Shown in pieces: positions 46,640 to 59,477 of a DNA stretch of 64,000 nucleotides; position 1 is the stretch's first letter, and the number at the start of each line of letters is the position of its first letter. Location of the stretch: NCBI GenBank assembly GCA_963693315.1, contig OY856186.1:137577436-137641435 (forward strand), in the 5' to 3' direction. The notes beneath the pieces were generated by a model. The model saw only the letters and a list, made by a program, of their open reading frames with translations. It was not told the DNA's origin and searched no databases. Source of the stretch: Diogma glabrata (Eukaryota > Arthropoda > Insecta > Diptera > Cylindrotomidae). The position numbers and the translations under genes were made by a program.

Positions 46640-47045
46640 CAAGGGCTGTGAAACACAAGCGAAAGTTATTATCATACTGACAAACAAAGAACAATTATTA
46701 CCGATGTTAGGCGCGAATGTCCTTGGAATGATAAACACTTCTACGTTTGGAAACCAGGTCTTCCAGTTCGTAGGCAGCGCTACCTACCAACCTTCAAACG
46801 TTGGCTTCGCAAACTTTTGGGAGAGCGATACAGATAATTTTCGGCCGTTTATCTGCATTGCTCATAAATAATATTACGACAGAATACAATGTTTTGTTTT
46901 AGCTAAACCCCCAAGCGATGAAGCTGGTGGATTGTGGGCCCTCGCAATACACTCGTCAGCGTATTCCTCGGGTAACCACAATCTCCATACCTCGCCCCTT
47001 GGAAGAATCTCAATATCCAAAACCCAAGCCAGCATTTCACCTGGC
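46640..47045 (-). pseudogene. Integrase remnants of element B
   Basis: Near 46,640-46,860 (minus) is the end of integrase (GSAAYELED-like and KRRSVYHSKDI-like segments, parallel to E1 23,250-23,350). Immediately upstream at 46,910-47,045 is the integrase N-terminus (WLPEEYADECIARAHNPP-like). The core between them has been deleted. Confidence 0.75.
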
Positions 47046-47810
47046 CTGAAATTAGATTATCTGCGAATACAGGAATAGACAATGTCGGAGCTTATTGTCG
47101 GCAATAGGACTATCAATTAATTTCTTAAATTCATTCATAGGTGATTCAATATCCTTGCCACTGACAAAACTACTGGTTGTCAATTATTTGAGAATTTGGT
47201 GAATCGATTGATTCATTTCTACTATCATCCGCATCATAAATTTCATCATATTTTAACTTTTCCACATCGTAACAAAATCAACAACTTGATCTTTTGAACT
47301 TGAAAATTTGAACCTATCCAAGCCGGTTTAAACAAATGTTACTGATACTCCAAAGCTTCAGGAACGTCCCGCTCGACCAATTCGATGTAAATAATTCAGT
47401 GATGGATTTGAAACATCAAGAGTTATTATTAAATGTATATTTTCTGCATCAATTCTGCGTGACTGTGATTAGAATATGAAAGTTGAATTCTCTTATATTT
47501 TTCTAATAATTTAAGACGTTGTGTGTGCTCATGTGCGCCCTTTATCGTTGATCAATAATTTAAAATAGCGTTTAGCACGGGATTGAGAATTGGTGAACAT
47601 TGAACATTGCTTACACGAAATCAACCGGATTATGTTTTTCTATTTCTACAATCTACCACTTCATTTCATTGAAATTATTTTCTGGCTGTGGAATTGCGTA
47701 ACCAAAATTTAAATTTTAATTTAATTATTTAATTATTACCGACAAAAAAATTATTCCATTACAACACTTGATTACTTCAAACATATTAGAACAGAATTTC
47801 GAACAAAAAC
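47046..47810. other. Element B interior, unassigned
   Basis: No match to E1 gag or pol that I can see and no long frame. It is probably rearranged element sequence beyond the deletion. Confidence 0.4.
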
Positions 47811-50057
47811 CGTATGGAAATTCAGTCATTCAAACCTCAAACAGCTGCGCGATATCCCTTGCAATTCGACAATTATATTAAATAAAATTTATTATTATCT
47901 TGATATTATTTTATTACTATTTACAATTGTTTTCCAAGGTGCTGATATATGAACCAAACAATAAAAATAAACGGTGAGATTCGAGAGAAAATAAGTAGAC
48001 TACAAATATGGCAGAAGATGGCAATTACGAAAATACTGCTGTGTTCAAAGAAATTAGAGTAGCGTTTAAAGAGTGGTAAGTCGATATAGTTATTATTAAG
48101 ACGATATAAGTATTCAAACCTTGGACAGCCGCGCGAGATCTGACCAATTCGACACAAGTATGATTTTTTTGCTTTAAAGAAAAATGTTAATCTGACAACA
48201 GCCGAGTGTGTAACACACCAAAAAAACTATCTTGGCGGATGCTTGTATCTGTTTTGACCAAACAAGGTAAAAATTGTACTATGAAAGAAAATAAGTATAC
48301 TACAATATGGCAGAAGATGACTATTATATGAACTTTCCAGACCCAATTCCGGGCAGATCTGGAGGTTCCCGTGCCGCGAAAGTCGCAAAATACGAAAAAA
48401 AAAAAATTTTGAGCGATCGAATAAACAGTGCGGCAAGCCTACCGGTTTGACAAGACTAAGAAATTTTAAGTGTAACAAAAAAAACTTAATGCTACCCTGC
48501 CAATGAAATACTGAATTGAGTCCAAAAAAAAATCCTCTCCCCGAACTTGAAGCCAAATCTCTCACGGAGTTCAAAATTAGTAAATTAAAACCTTCGAATT
48601 CGGGTAGGCAAATTTTTCGTTGTTTTCTTTTAAATTAAATTAGTTTTCAATTAAATTTGATTTCTTAAAATACTTAAAATTAGCTGGTGTCTTCAATGTT
48701 GTTATGTGTTTTTTTTTCGTTTGTAAATCCTTCTTATTTTCCTTGTATTGATTTTTATATTCTTGATTTTCCTTTTTTTTTATTTATTGATTTATATGTT
48801 AATTATTTTCCTTTTATTGATTTGTCAGTTAATTATTTTGATGGACCTACAAATTGTTGGAGAAAGAGCGGATTAGTATTTGGTAATACCAGCAGTTTTA
48901 TTTATAGTTCGCAATTAAATATTTATTTATTTATTTATTTTTTTTTGTATAAATATATAAACATTTACCAATTTATTTATTTATTATTTATTTATTTATT
49001 TATTTATTATTTATTTTTTTTTGGCGGGTGGAGGAAAGTCGGATCCAACCACGGGGTGTCCATCACTCAAGGGTTGGAGGTGCCGATCGCCGTTCTTTCT
49101 ATTTAGTTTGTATTTGGAATTTTTGTTTTGTTATTTGGGACCAATGAAAAGTGAAAATAAGCTACGTTAAAAGGATCGGAAAGGCAAAGGAAGAGGGAAG
49201 AAGAGGGGATGTAAAAGGATGGGAAAAGGTAGGGTGGGAAAGGAATAAGGTGGGGTATGTGCTGATGGGATCTCACCCAGCTGACAAGTGTTGACGGGAT
49301 GGCCAGAAGATAAATCCTCTGGACCACCATTCGATCACCAACACCTGCCAACTGCGATCCACACCACCAACACATACGGGCGAGGTGCTATGACCTGAGT
49401 GGATCCAGTCAACCACGGCATAAAAGCTGAGCGGACATCTTCCCTCAGTAGCTGATCGGGCTACTTTGAAAAATGTCCCTCAGTATTATCCATGGGGAAC
49501 CGAAACACTCAGGCCATAGGAAACCAATATTGTCGGGAGGGGACGCTAACGATTAGACAATATTAGTTCGGACTGGACTCTGAGGACACCACGAACCCGA
49601 AGCCTGACCAGGTGACCAGACTCGGACGAGAATTGGCGTATACACCAATACTCGTCAGTCTAGGTCTGGCACCTGAATCACCTTCGGCCCTCGTGCCATC
49701 GCCAGAAACCCAGCCCGTAACTAGGGTCCGTGGGGTTGTAATGCCCATTGGGAATACTTCCTAAGAAATATTCTTACCCTTGCGTTATCAAAAAAAACAA
49801 AAAGAGAAACAATGCTGGAGGCGTAGGGACGCAACTCCCCATCAAAGAAAAGTCTGAGGGATCTCAGACTTCCTTTGCTCCTGCGCGTTTGAAGCAGGGA
49901 ACTGCTTCTACGCCGCCAGAGTCTTTTACTATTGTTGGGTGGAAAATGAACGTTAATTTTAAGAAGAAAAAAAATTAAAAAAAAAAATTTTCTAAGTTTT
50001 TTGAAATTATGGAGGGACTCCTCCAGAGTCCTACATTGCTGTAGAACCCTTAGAGAA
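47811..50057 (-). other. Element B 5' leader
   Basis: Contains, in minus order, the GC-rich block (50,050 to about 49,030) shared with E1 16,060-16,980, the TTTATT-rich minisatellite (49,020-48,900), the hairpin (48,337-48,362), and two copies of the pre-gag segment (near 48,110-48,330 and 47,812-48,040) that is single in E1. Gag itself is not found. Confidence 0.7.
48337..48362 (-). other. Conserved hairpin, upstream copy in B
   Basis: Reverse complement of the E1 leader hairpin (17,851-17,876), with the same arms and preceded by GGGAACC. Confidence 0.8.
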
Positions 50058-50075
50058 GCCCCACGTTGGGCGCCA
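50058..50075 (-). other. Element B primer-binding site, tRNA-Lys(CTT)
   Basis: The minus strand reads TGGCGCCCAACGTGGGGC, identical to E1, three bases from the LTR end. Confidence 0.9.
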
Positions 50076-50078
50076 ATT

Positions 50079-53000
50079 TGTTATGAAGCGCTTTCTCATT
50101 GGCGAACCAATGAGAATGACTTAGCAGGAAGCGTACCTAGCGAGATTGATTTTCTTGCCCCAAGCTAGCTGCAGCCCATGGGAACGATAAAGAAACCCTG
50201 CTACTTCAGCACAAATACAGAAATGTACGCTACTAACGAAAATATATCAGAAATGGAAACAAATACAAGTGTGAAAAATGAAACTCTGGCGACCCCTTTG
50301 GCGAAAGACCCACGATCAGCACGTCCAACCCCCACAATCACTCTCAGATGCCCACACACTCACACTTCACCCATGTTAACATTCACCCACACATTCGACG
50401 ACTACCACGCCCCCAGTCAGTCACTGGCATATCTTTTCACACACATTCACACCCCTAAATCATAAGAATAATGAAAAAAACGAAAAGAAAAAAATTCAAA
50501 TCGACTCACCCATGGTTATATCCTCCTAGCCTCCAAAATCCTGTTTAGATCAGCCCTCCATCCGCACGGTGGTCACGTTGGAAATCTCTCGAAAGTAATT
50601 TGTATAACACGAACGTTGGTCAAAGTTGCACATACAAACGTTGTACCAAACTGTTAGGCAGAAACGTTCAATAAACTTGCAATCGTTGGATAATTTTGTT
50701 GAATCAAAATGCTGAGTAGAAACGTTATATGAACTTGCGATCGCTGTATACTTTGATGAATCACAATGATAAGTAGAAACGGTATATGAACTTGTATAAT
50801 TTTGTTGAGTCAAAATTGATATATAGAAACGTTATATAAATTTACAATCGATGGGTAGTTTTGTTGCATCCACAAATGATAAATAGACACGTTATATAAA
50901 CTTGTAGAATTTTGTTGCATCAAAAATGATAAGTAGAAACGGTATATGAACTTGTATAATTTTGTTGAATCAAAATTGATATATAGGAACGTTATATAAA
51001 TTTGCAATCGATGGGTAGTTTTGTTGCGTCCAAAATGATAAGTAGAAACGGTATGTAAGCTTGTATAATTTTGTTGAATCAAAATTGATATATAGAAACG
51101 TTACATAAATTTGCAATCGATGGGTAGTTTTGGTTGAATCAAAAATGACAAGTAGAAACATTGAATCTGGTCGCGAACATAAGCGCCGAATCGATGTATA
51201 ATCACAGGTAAGGATGATAACAATTATAGCAATTACAGCCGAATACGTTGACCTGTAGTGGTGGCAGGTTGCGTTGCAATCAACAAAAAATGTAATAAAT
51301 TATGCCAATACTAGTCCAATCACTTGTTGAAATCGAACGGTAATAATTCGTATCAATGATTGTGGAGCAATACGTTGTAATGTAAGTGGTGCCGTATGCG
51401 ATGAAATCCAGAAAAAAGCAATAAACGATACCAATACCAGTTAAATTATTCGTAGATGTAGAACTGTACTAATTTTGTATCAATGATGGTGAAGCAATAC
51501 GGTAAAAGGTAATGGTTGACGTATGCGTTGAAATCCAGAAGATGCAATGAATTGTACCACTGCTAGTTAAATGAATTGTTGGACAAAATTGAAAATATGT
51601 AAAATATGCGGCCGTAATGGCAAAAATTATGTATAACCGTTGCGCTATTAAGTTCCGTAATTTAACAAATTAATACTTGGATTCCTTATCCTTCAATCCT
51701 ATCCTTCCCGCAAATTTCACACCAAAGGTTGAGCCCGGCAACATTGGAAGGTAACATGAACAAGCACCAAAATTGTTTCACTCCACACAAACACCATCAA
51801 CCAACAATAATTTTTTTTTTTGGTGTATAATAATGAAATTGCTTTAGTCAAATTGCATGGTAACAATGAATTTTATTAGAAATATATATAAACAGTAACT
51901 GTTATTTATTTTCAATTAAACTTTAAATAAACTTTTGCACATTCAACCGACATTAATTTTTTTGTATATAATAATGAAATTGCTTTATCCGAAATTGCAT
52001 AGTAAAAATGAATTTACTTAGAAATATATATAAACAGTATCTGTTATTTATTTTCAATTAAACTTTAAATTAACTTTTTGCACATTCAACCAACATTAAT
52101 TTTTTTTTGTATATAATAATGAAATTGCTTTATCCAAAATTGCATAGTAACAATGAATTTACTTAGAAATATATATAAACAGTATCTGTTATTTATTTTC
52201 AATTAAACTTTAAATTAACTTTTTGCACATTCAACCAACATTAATTTTTTTGTATATAATAATGAAATGGCTTCATCCAAAATTGCATAGTAAGAATGAA
52301 TTTAATTAGAAATATATATAATCAGTACCTGTTATTTATTTTCATTAAACTATAAATTAACTTTTTGCACATTCAACCAACATTATATTAATACGCATAA
52401 TAAAATTCACTCACGATATTTTCTATTTTCTTTTAAAATCACAATTAATTTTTTTAAGGTACAACATGGACCGACACGTTGGTAAATTAGATTCCGCGAT
52501 GTCAAAAACAGAGTGAACGAGTACTAGCCGCGCGAGTACTAGGTGAATTGTAAAATTGAACTAATGTTGTTTTTACGGCACAAAACATATAAATAATTTT
52601 TTTTTTGTTTTAAATTTGGTTTTAAACAACACAAAACATATAAACTTTTTTTTTTCAAATTAAACTACGACGATTGTATTAATAAAATGAATTGAACTAA
52701 TTGAACTCGATTTTGTAATACACGAGACGGATTCACAAGACATAAGAGATCAAATCAATTAACAGTGGCTTATTATATAGCCAAATTTTTAGTCTCGCAA
52801 TAACTCGAATACAGTGTTTAGATGAGAGACAATTAATTTCCATCAGATTTTCAAATTATTGGGAACTTTTTATAGTTACAAGAAACCGTTTGCTGTTATT
52901 GCAGAAAAATAAGGTTGTGACACAAAATATTTCCGACACATCCATAATCATTGAATTTAAAATGAATCAAATGCAAGTTCGATCAATGTTATGATGTTTA

Positions 53001-53616
53001 GACATTTATTAAACTACAAGCTACTATATCAGTACAGTGAAGATCAGTTCAATAACGGAAGAATTGTTTAAAGCAAAACATTCATACCAAGATAAATCAA
53101 ATGTTTAACAAAGCAAAATAATAATTCTTTGTATGTTGACGATTGGATAAAAAAAATACGCACAGCTGTTATGAGGTTTGAAAACTTCGTTGTTTCATTA
53201 CGGTTGGTGTTTAGAAAATTCAAATTCAAGCAGTATATTGAAAATACTCGAATGGAAACGTAACGCGCGCCAATTTTAGGGTGTTGTAAGATTAAATTTT
53301 AATGTTATATGGATGAATTTTTTAAAGAAAATTATTAATTAATTCAATTTAACCAATATTATATTATATTGATTAATAAATGAAATCAGTGTAATTGGCT
53401 CAATTCTTTTTCACATACGTCTGTCCAGCCATTGAAAATTTAGTCAGATTTTAAGAAAAATAAGGAAACCATGGGTTAAGGGAACTATACGAATATGGCT
53501 ATTGGAGGTGAATGGATGAGAAACCATTATAATTGGAACAGATGACAAAATGAAATGTAATAAATCTGAGACTATAATACACTGGGAGCACGCACTCTTC
53601 CAGGCTATCCATTACA
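50079..53616 (-). repeat. Element B 5' LTR (3,538 bp)
   Basis: Minus strand: starts TGTAATGGATAGCCTGG at 53,616 and ends CTTCATAACA at 50,079 (terminal TACA mutated to AACA). It has an intact target sequence ATAC at 51,434-51,437, where G2 inserted in the sister LTR. It contains the ~64-bp-type array (50,660-51,160) and four ~143-bp units (51,790-52,390). Confidence 0.88.
51790..52390 (-). repeat. ~143-bp tandem repeat in the B LTR
   Basis: TTGTATATAATAATGAAAT recurs at about 51,962, 52,108 and 52,252, with a diverged first copy near 51,820. The 3' LTR (44,256-44,690) has three units, one fewer, which accounts for the 144-bp length difference. Confidence 0.85.
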
Positions 53617-54258
<642 letters not shown>

Positions 54259-54934
54259 TGTAACGACTCTTCGTTGGTTCTTTTAGATTATTGAACAAAC
54301 ACGACAGTAAAAGACAGATCTTTAGTTAACAGAATCTCAAACTTTATTTGTCATCAAATTACAGCAGCTTCCGTTTTTCCTTACAATAAATTCCAGGGTC
54401 TCCAATTTATGTACACTAAACTTCACCGCTTTTCCACAATTTGAATCAATAATATTCGGAATGGTAAAATCTGTATTTACTATTCCACTAAGTTCAGATT
54501 CTTTCTCTATTAGTACCCAGGCTCAGATACCACCGATTATTCCTTAAACTTGCGAATATTTATAAACACTTTTAATTGCAAAAGTAAAACTGACCCTCTG
54601 ATATTTTTGTTTGCTTATTTATATCGAAAAATAAATAAATCGAAACTTCTATAATCCACTAGAAATCAATACTACGTAGTCCGTACATCTGAAATAGGCC
54701 ACACCTGTTTTCATTCATACTTGCATTTGTATTAGCGAACTCAAATTTAATTTATGCAAAATGTATTAGGTAACTCCTTTCAATCCAGTAATGTAAACAT
54801 TTGTATAACAAATTTAATTTACATTAATTTATGCAATACAATTTGCAATACAAGTAAAAGATTGAAAAAGGAGTTAACTTTTAATTAATTAATGAGTAAA
54901 TAAAATTAACCCATTCTGGACGAAGTTTATTACA
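54259..54934 (-). repeat. E3 3' LTR
   Basis: Plus strand TGTAACGACTC ... TTTATTACA. In minus orientation it begins TGTAATAAACTTCG and ends GTCGTTACA. Confidence 0.95.
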
Positions 54935-54945
54935 TTGCCCTCCAT
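54935..54945 (-). other. E3 polypurine tract
   Basis: On the minus strand, directly before the 3' LTR, the sequence reads ATGGAGGGCAA. It follows the ORF stop (54,946-54,948) without a spacer, so the 3' untranslated internal region is only 11 bp. Confidence 0.65.
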
Positions 54946-57942
54946 TTAGTTTTGTTCGTCCCGAACAATATCAGAGATCGCATTGGTGCTGTTACCTTGG
55001 TACGGTGCCAACCTTTGCAGATGTATCACTTTCATCTTGGTACGGGGTCCCTTTTGTATGCGGTAGATGACATCATTAATTCGTTTGATTATTTTATATG
55101 GGCCTTCCCAATCTGGCTGCAGCTTGGGTGATCTTCCCTTAGTTCTTCTGGGGTTGTATAGCCAAACCAATTCTCCTTCTTGAAAACCACCACTATTTGC
55201 ATTTATGTCGTACCTGGTTTTCATTTTGTCACTGGCAATCTTAATGTGGTCTCGAACCTGCTGATGGATTTTATTCATCTTCTCCCTTAGTTGTCCCACA
55301 TAATCTGTTTTCGTGGATACCAGACCTCCAGGGATGCCAAACTCGATGTCACTAGGAAGATGAAGTTCTCTTCCGAACATAATATTCGCTGGCGTTTCAC
55401 TTGTCGTATCGTGCACTGCGCTACGATAGGCCATCAAGAATAACGGAAGATCCTTGTCCCAATTTCTTTGGTTGGCTTCTACTACCTTTGACAAATGTTC
55501 TTCCATGGTTCGGTTGAATCGTTCTACCATGCCATCCGATTGTGGGTTCATAGGTGTAGTTCGTGTTTTTCTAATGCCGAGTGTTCTGCACAGCTCTTCC
55601 ATCAGTTGAGATTCAAAATTCCTTCCCTGGTCGGTATGCAACTCGAGCGGTGTTCCATATCTGCAAACCCATTCATTGACTAATGTTTCCGCGACCGTAA
55701 CTGCTTCCTGGTTCGGTATTGCATAAGCTTCCGGCCATTTTGTAAAGTAATCAATGACCACCATGATGTATTTGTTACCTTTTGTCGTTTCCGGAAATGG
55801 CCCCGCGATGTCTATAGCAATTCTCTCCATTGGGGCACCCACATTGTACTGTTGCATCTCTCCTCGAGTTCTAGTTTTTGGTCCTTTGCTCGCCGCACAA
55901 GTATCACATCGCCGACACCATTGCTCTACGTCGGTTCGATACCTTACCCAATAAAACCTCTCCCTTACCTTAGCCAGGGTTTTATTGACTCCCAGGTGTC
56001 CTCCCGAAATACTTCCATGCAGCTTTCCTAGTACCTCTTCCACCCGACTTGATGGCAACACCAGTTGTTCTAACACTTTCTTTCCATCAGCGGACTCCCA
56101 TTTTCTTTTAAGTATCCCGTTGTCCATAAATAGTGAGTCCCATTGCGCCCAGTAGCATTTTACCTCCGTACTTAAAGGTGCTACCTCTTTCCACTCCGGT
56201 CGCCTTCCCTCAGTTTTCCAATTTAATATTGGAGCCATAGCTGGATCTTCTAGCTGCTCTCTTTTAATTGCCTCGGTACACCAATCTTCAGGAGTTTGGA
56301 ACTTGAGTTGGTTCACTTTCATTGCCTCATTTCCCTCAGTTCTGCTACATGACTTGCGCTCCTCAATACAGGGTTTTCTTGAACGATCGTCAGCGTTACA
56401 ATGTATCCCCTTCTTACGGTGTTCAACGTGGAAATCTCCTGCCTTTTTGACATTTGCCTCCTTTCTCTTAGTCCTGCTATATGACTTGCGCTCCTCAACA
56501 CAGGGTCTTCTTGAAAGATCTTCAGCGTTACAATGTATCCTTCTTTTCCGGTGTTCAACGCGGCAATCTCCTTCCTTTTTGACATCCACTTGCTTGTTTG
56601 AAAGGTTCATCAACCGGCCTGGAACCACTCCTTCTTTTGCTGCTACTAGTGCTTTGCATTCCCGTCTGATGTGCCCTAACTGCCCGCAATTCCAGCATCT
56701 TACTCCGCTAGATCTTCTTCGTTGATTTCGTTCAGGCTTATCTTCCAACTTTTTGACATGCATGATCACTTCATCAAGCGCTGCTTTTAGTGGCTCTTCA
56801 GGAACTTCCATCTTACGTACTCTATCTAAGGCAAGTGTTCTTTTTCCAGCTTCCATTTGTAGGGCCAATGCTAAGACTTCCGTAGGTAGCTTCTTTCCGC
56901 TTAGATAAAGCTGGTTTCTCATTTGCACATCTCGAAGAGCATTGATGAATGTATCAGCTGCCAGTTCGTCTCGGTGTTCAGCGTTATAATTCGGATATGA
57001 TAGATTAACCAGTCTCACAATGTCAGCCTCTAATTCTTGCAAGGTTTCGCTGACTCCTTGTTTTCGTGTCTTGAGCTGCATGCGATGGAGAGCTTGCATA
57101 TGACTTTCCCCATATCTAACTTCTAAGGCCTCCATTATCTTGCTGTAATCACGTTCTGTCGCTGATAGTGTCTGCAAAATTTCAGCAGCAGGTCCCTTCA
57201 ATGCCAATATAAGCGCATTTGCTTTTTGCTGGTTATCTACCCCAGTTGTTGCTATCTCAAATTGCATCTTAAATATTTGATACGATGTGGATCCATCAAA
57301 TGCGGGTGTTTTTAATCTAGCTGGGGCTGAAGTAGTTGATGGATTGACCATGTTACCTGACTTCCCTTGTGCTATTTCTTGGCGTAATTCACTTGAAAGT
57401 TTGCGTAATTTCTCTTCATGTTCCTCGGTAACTTTCCGCAACTCCCTTTCCACGTTGTTGATTTTCACCTCTGCACTGGATATACGTGACTCGATTACTT
57501 CACGTAGTTGTTGTTGATCTAATTTTTGTTCTGCTGCCAGTTTCTCTTGTCGGGCTTTTTGTTCTGCGGCCAGTTTCTCTTGTCGGGCCATCAGATCAGC
57601 AAGTTGTTGTTGTTGGTTGTTTCCTTGTTTGGTCATCATATCAGCAAATTGTTGTTGTTGGTTGTTTCCTTGTTTGGCCATCATATCAGCGAATTGTTGT
57701 TGCTGCTGTGCCATCATTTCTTTCATCAACACCATCATCGGATCAATTGCTGGGGCATTCTGGACCGTAACTTCCTCTGGCTCTACTTCTATGACCTCTG
57801 TGTTTTGGCCTGCTTCTTCTAAAATTTTACGCAGCCGGAATGCAAGTTCTGCCTTCGTTCCATGGATTGGAGCATTCCTTTTCTTCAACTCATCCTTCAG
57901 CTGGGTCTGGCTGAGATCACTAATATTTACTGTCTTGACCAT
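54946..57942 (-). CDS. E3 Gag-integrase fusion protein, no RT
   Basis: 998 residues from the ATG at 57,942. An upstream in-frame ATG lies in the LTR and would translate across the primer site, so I prefer the later one. Domains: SAP (about 8-42, QLKDELKKRNAPIHGTKAEL); Gln-rich repeats (78-118); coiled coil (120-190); capsid (212-375); zinc knuckle CWNCGQLGHIRREC (416-429); a 44-residue tandem duplication (453-496, 497-540) built on the last motif of RNase H (EHRKRRIHCNAEDLSRRP); integrase with H642/H649/C679/C682 and D711, D771, E807 (spacing 59 and 35), and a C-terminal WEGPYKI module. Protease, RT and RNase H core are gone, with the frame kept. It would bind RNA, assemble particles and integrate DNA copied by another element's RT. 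Confidence 0.92.
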   Translation of the reverse strand: MVKTVNISDLSQTQLKDELKKRNAPIHGTKAELAFRLRKILEEAGQNTEVIEVEPEEVTVQNAPAIDPMMVLMKEMMAQQQQQFADMMAKQGNNQQQQFADMMTKQGNNQQQQLADLMARQEKLAAEQKARQEKLAAEQKLDQQQLREVIESRISSAEVKINNVERELRKVTEEHEEKLRKLSSELRQEIAQGKSGNMVNPSTTSAPARLKTPAFDGSTSYQIFKMQFEIATTGVDNQQKANALILALKGPAAEILQTLSATERDYSKIMEALEVRYGESHMQALHRMQLKTRKQGVSETLQELEADIVRLVNLSYPNYNAEHRDELAADTFINALRDVQMRNQLYLSGKKLPTEVLALALQMEAGKRTLALDRVRKMEVPEEPLKAALDEVIMHVKKLEDKPERNQRRRSSGVRCWNCGQLGHIRRECKALVAAKEGVVPGRLMNLSNKQVDVKKEGDCRVEHRKRRIHCNAEDLSRRPCVEERKSYSRTKRKEANVKKAGDFHVEHRKKGIHCNADDRSRKPCIEERKSCSRTEGNEAMKVNQLKFQTPEDWCTEAIKREQLEDPAMAPILNWKTEGRRPEWKEVAPLSTEVKCYWAQWDSLFMDNGILKRKWESADGKKVLEQLVLPSSRVEEVLGKLHGSISGGHLGVNKTLAKVRERFYWVRYRTDVEQWCRRCDTCAASKGPKTRTRGEMQQYNVGAPMERIAIDIAGPFPETTKGNKYIMVVIDYFTKWPEAYAIPNQEAVTVAETLVNEWVCRYGTPLELHTDQGRNFESQLMEELCRTLGIRKTRTTPMNPQSDGMVERFNRTMEEHLSKVVEANQRNWDKDLPLFLMAYRSAVHDTTSETPANIMFGRELHLPSDIEFGIPGGLVSTKTDYVGQLREKMNKIHQQVRDHIKIASDKMKTRYDINANSGGFQEGELVWLYNPRRTKGRSPKLQPDWEGPYKIIKRINDVIYRIQKGPRTKMKVIHLQRLAPYQGNSTNAISDIVRDEQN

Positions 57943-57952
57943 TGTTTCAATA

Positions 57953-57970
57953 ATCCCACTTCTGACACCA
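57953..57970 (-). other. E3 primer-binding site, tRNA-Leu
   Basis: The minus strand reads TGGTGTCAGAAGTGGGAT one base after the 5' LTR. It is complementary to a tRNA-Leu 3' end of the CCCACTYCTGACA-CCA type. Confidence 0.75.
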
Positions 57971-57971
57971 C

Positions 57972-58827
<856 letters not shown>

Positions 58828-59027
58828 NNNNNNNNNNNNNNNNNNNNNNNNNNNNNNNNNNNNNNNNNNNNNNNNNNNNNNNNNNNNNNNNNNNNNNNNN
58901 NNNNNNNNNNNNNNNNNNNNNNNNNNNNNNNNNNNNNNNNNNNNNNNNNNNNNNNNNNNNNNNNNNNNNNNNNNNNNNNNNNNNNNNNNNNNNNNNNNNN
59001 NNNNNNNNNNNNNNNNNNNNNNNNNNN
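58828..59027. other. Assembly gap (200 N)
   Basis: Exactly 200 N, of arbitrary size. It borders an (AT)n array, a likely reason for the contig break. Confidence 0.98.
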
Positions 59028-59340
59028 GCCCCTAGGTACTCCGAAGGTCATCGCAGACATATTATTCGTGATCAGCAAACGCACCCCCACCCCCCCCCCC
59101 CCCCAGTAACGAGCTTCGATCAATTTCGAGCTGAATTAATGGAAAGTTCCAGGAGATGAGTTAAATATACTCGTCCTGGGCCCTAGGTACTCGAGGGTCA
59201 TCGCCGACATCAAATTCGTATTCACGACCCCAAAAACCACCGAGTAACGAGCTTCGATCAATTTCGAGCTGTATTTATGGAAAGTTCAAGGAGATGAGGT
59301 GTATTTAACCCGCCCTGGCCCCTAGGTACTCCAGAGGTCT
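59028..59340 (+). repeat. ~140-150-bp tandem repeat beside the gap
   Basis: CCCTAGGTAC recurs at 59,030, 59,181 and 59,320, with the shared blocks ACGAGCTTCGATCAATTTCG and GGAAAGTTC. It is GC-richer than its surroundings. The first unit has a poly-C run near 59,085-59,103. The array may continue into the gap. Confidence 0.85.
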
Positions 59341-59477
59341 TTTGCCGAAAAGTGGCTATGTTCACAAACTTTCCTAACGGCTTCCTGAATTGAATGCAAA
59401 AAAACCGCATCTCGATCCATCTTACTCTGCCAATTTGCTTAGGTTTGGCCTGTTTTTGTGCTTTATTTCCTCGCCTA

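Larger units (their letters stand above)
43893..53616 (-). mobile_element. Element B: deleted G1 Gypsy copy
   Basis: In minus orientation: 5' LTR 53,616 to 50,079, primer site 50,075-50,058, leader, pol remnants, tRNA-like sequence and hairpin, 3' LTR from 45,927 down to 43,893, where G2 interrupts it. The rest of the 3' LTR lies at 61,205-62,550 in the opposite orientation. The internal region is about 4.1 kb against 8.1 kb in E1; RING, most of Gag, protease, RT, RNase H and the integrase core are missing. Both outer ends abut (AT)n, consistent with insertion into an AT microsatellite. Confidence 0.85.

Noticed and set aside
48687..49106. 139-residue hydrophobic frame resembling a membrane protein
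   Set aside because: It reads through the TTTATT-rich minisatellite of the element B leader and is not conserved in E1.
59085..59103. Poly-C run as a functional signal
   Set aside because: Simple low-complexity expansion inside one unit of the tandem repeat beside the gap; the other units lack it.
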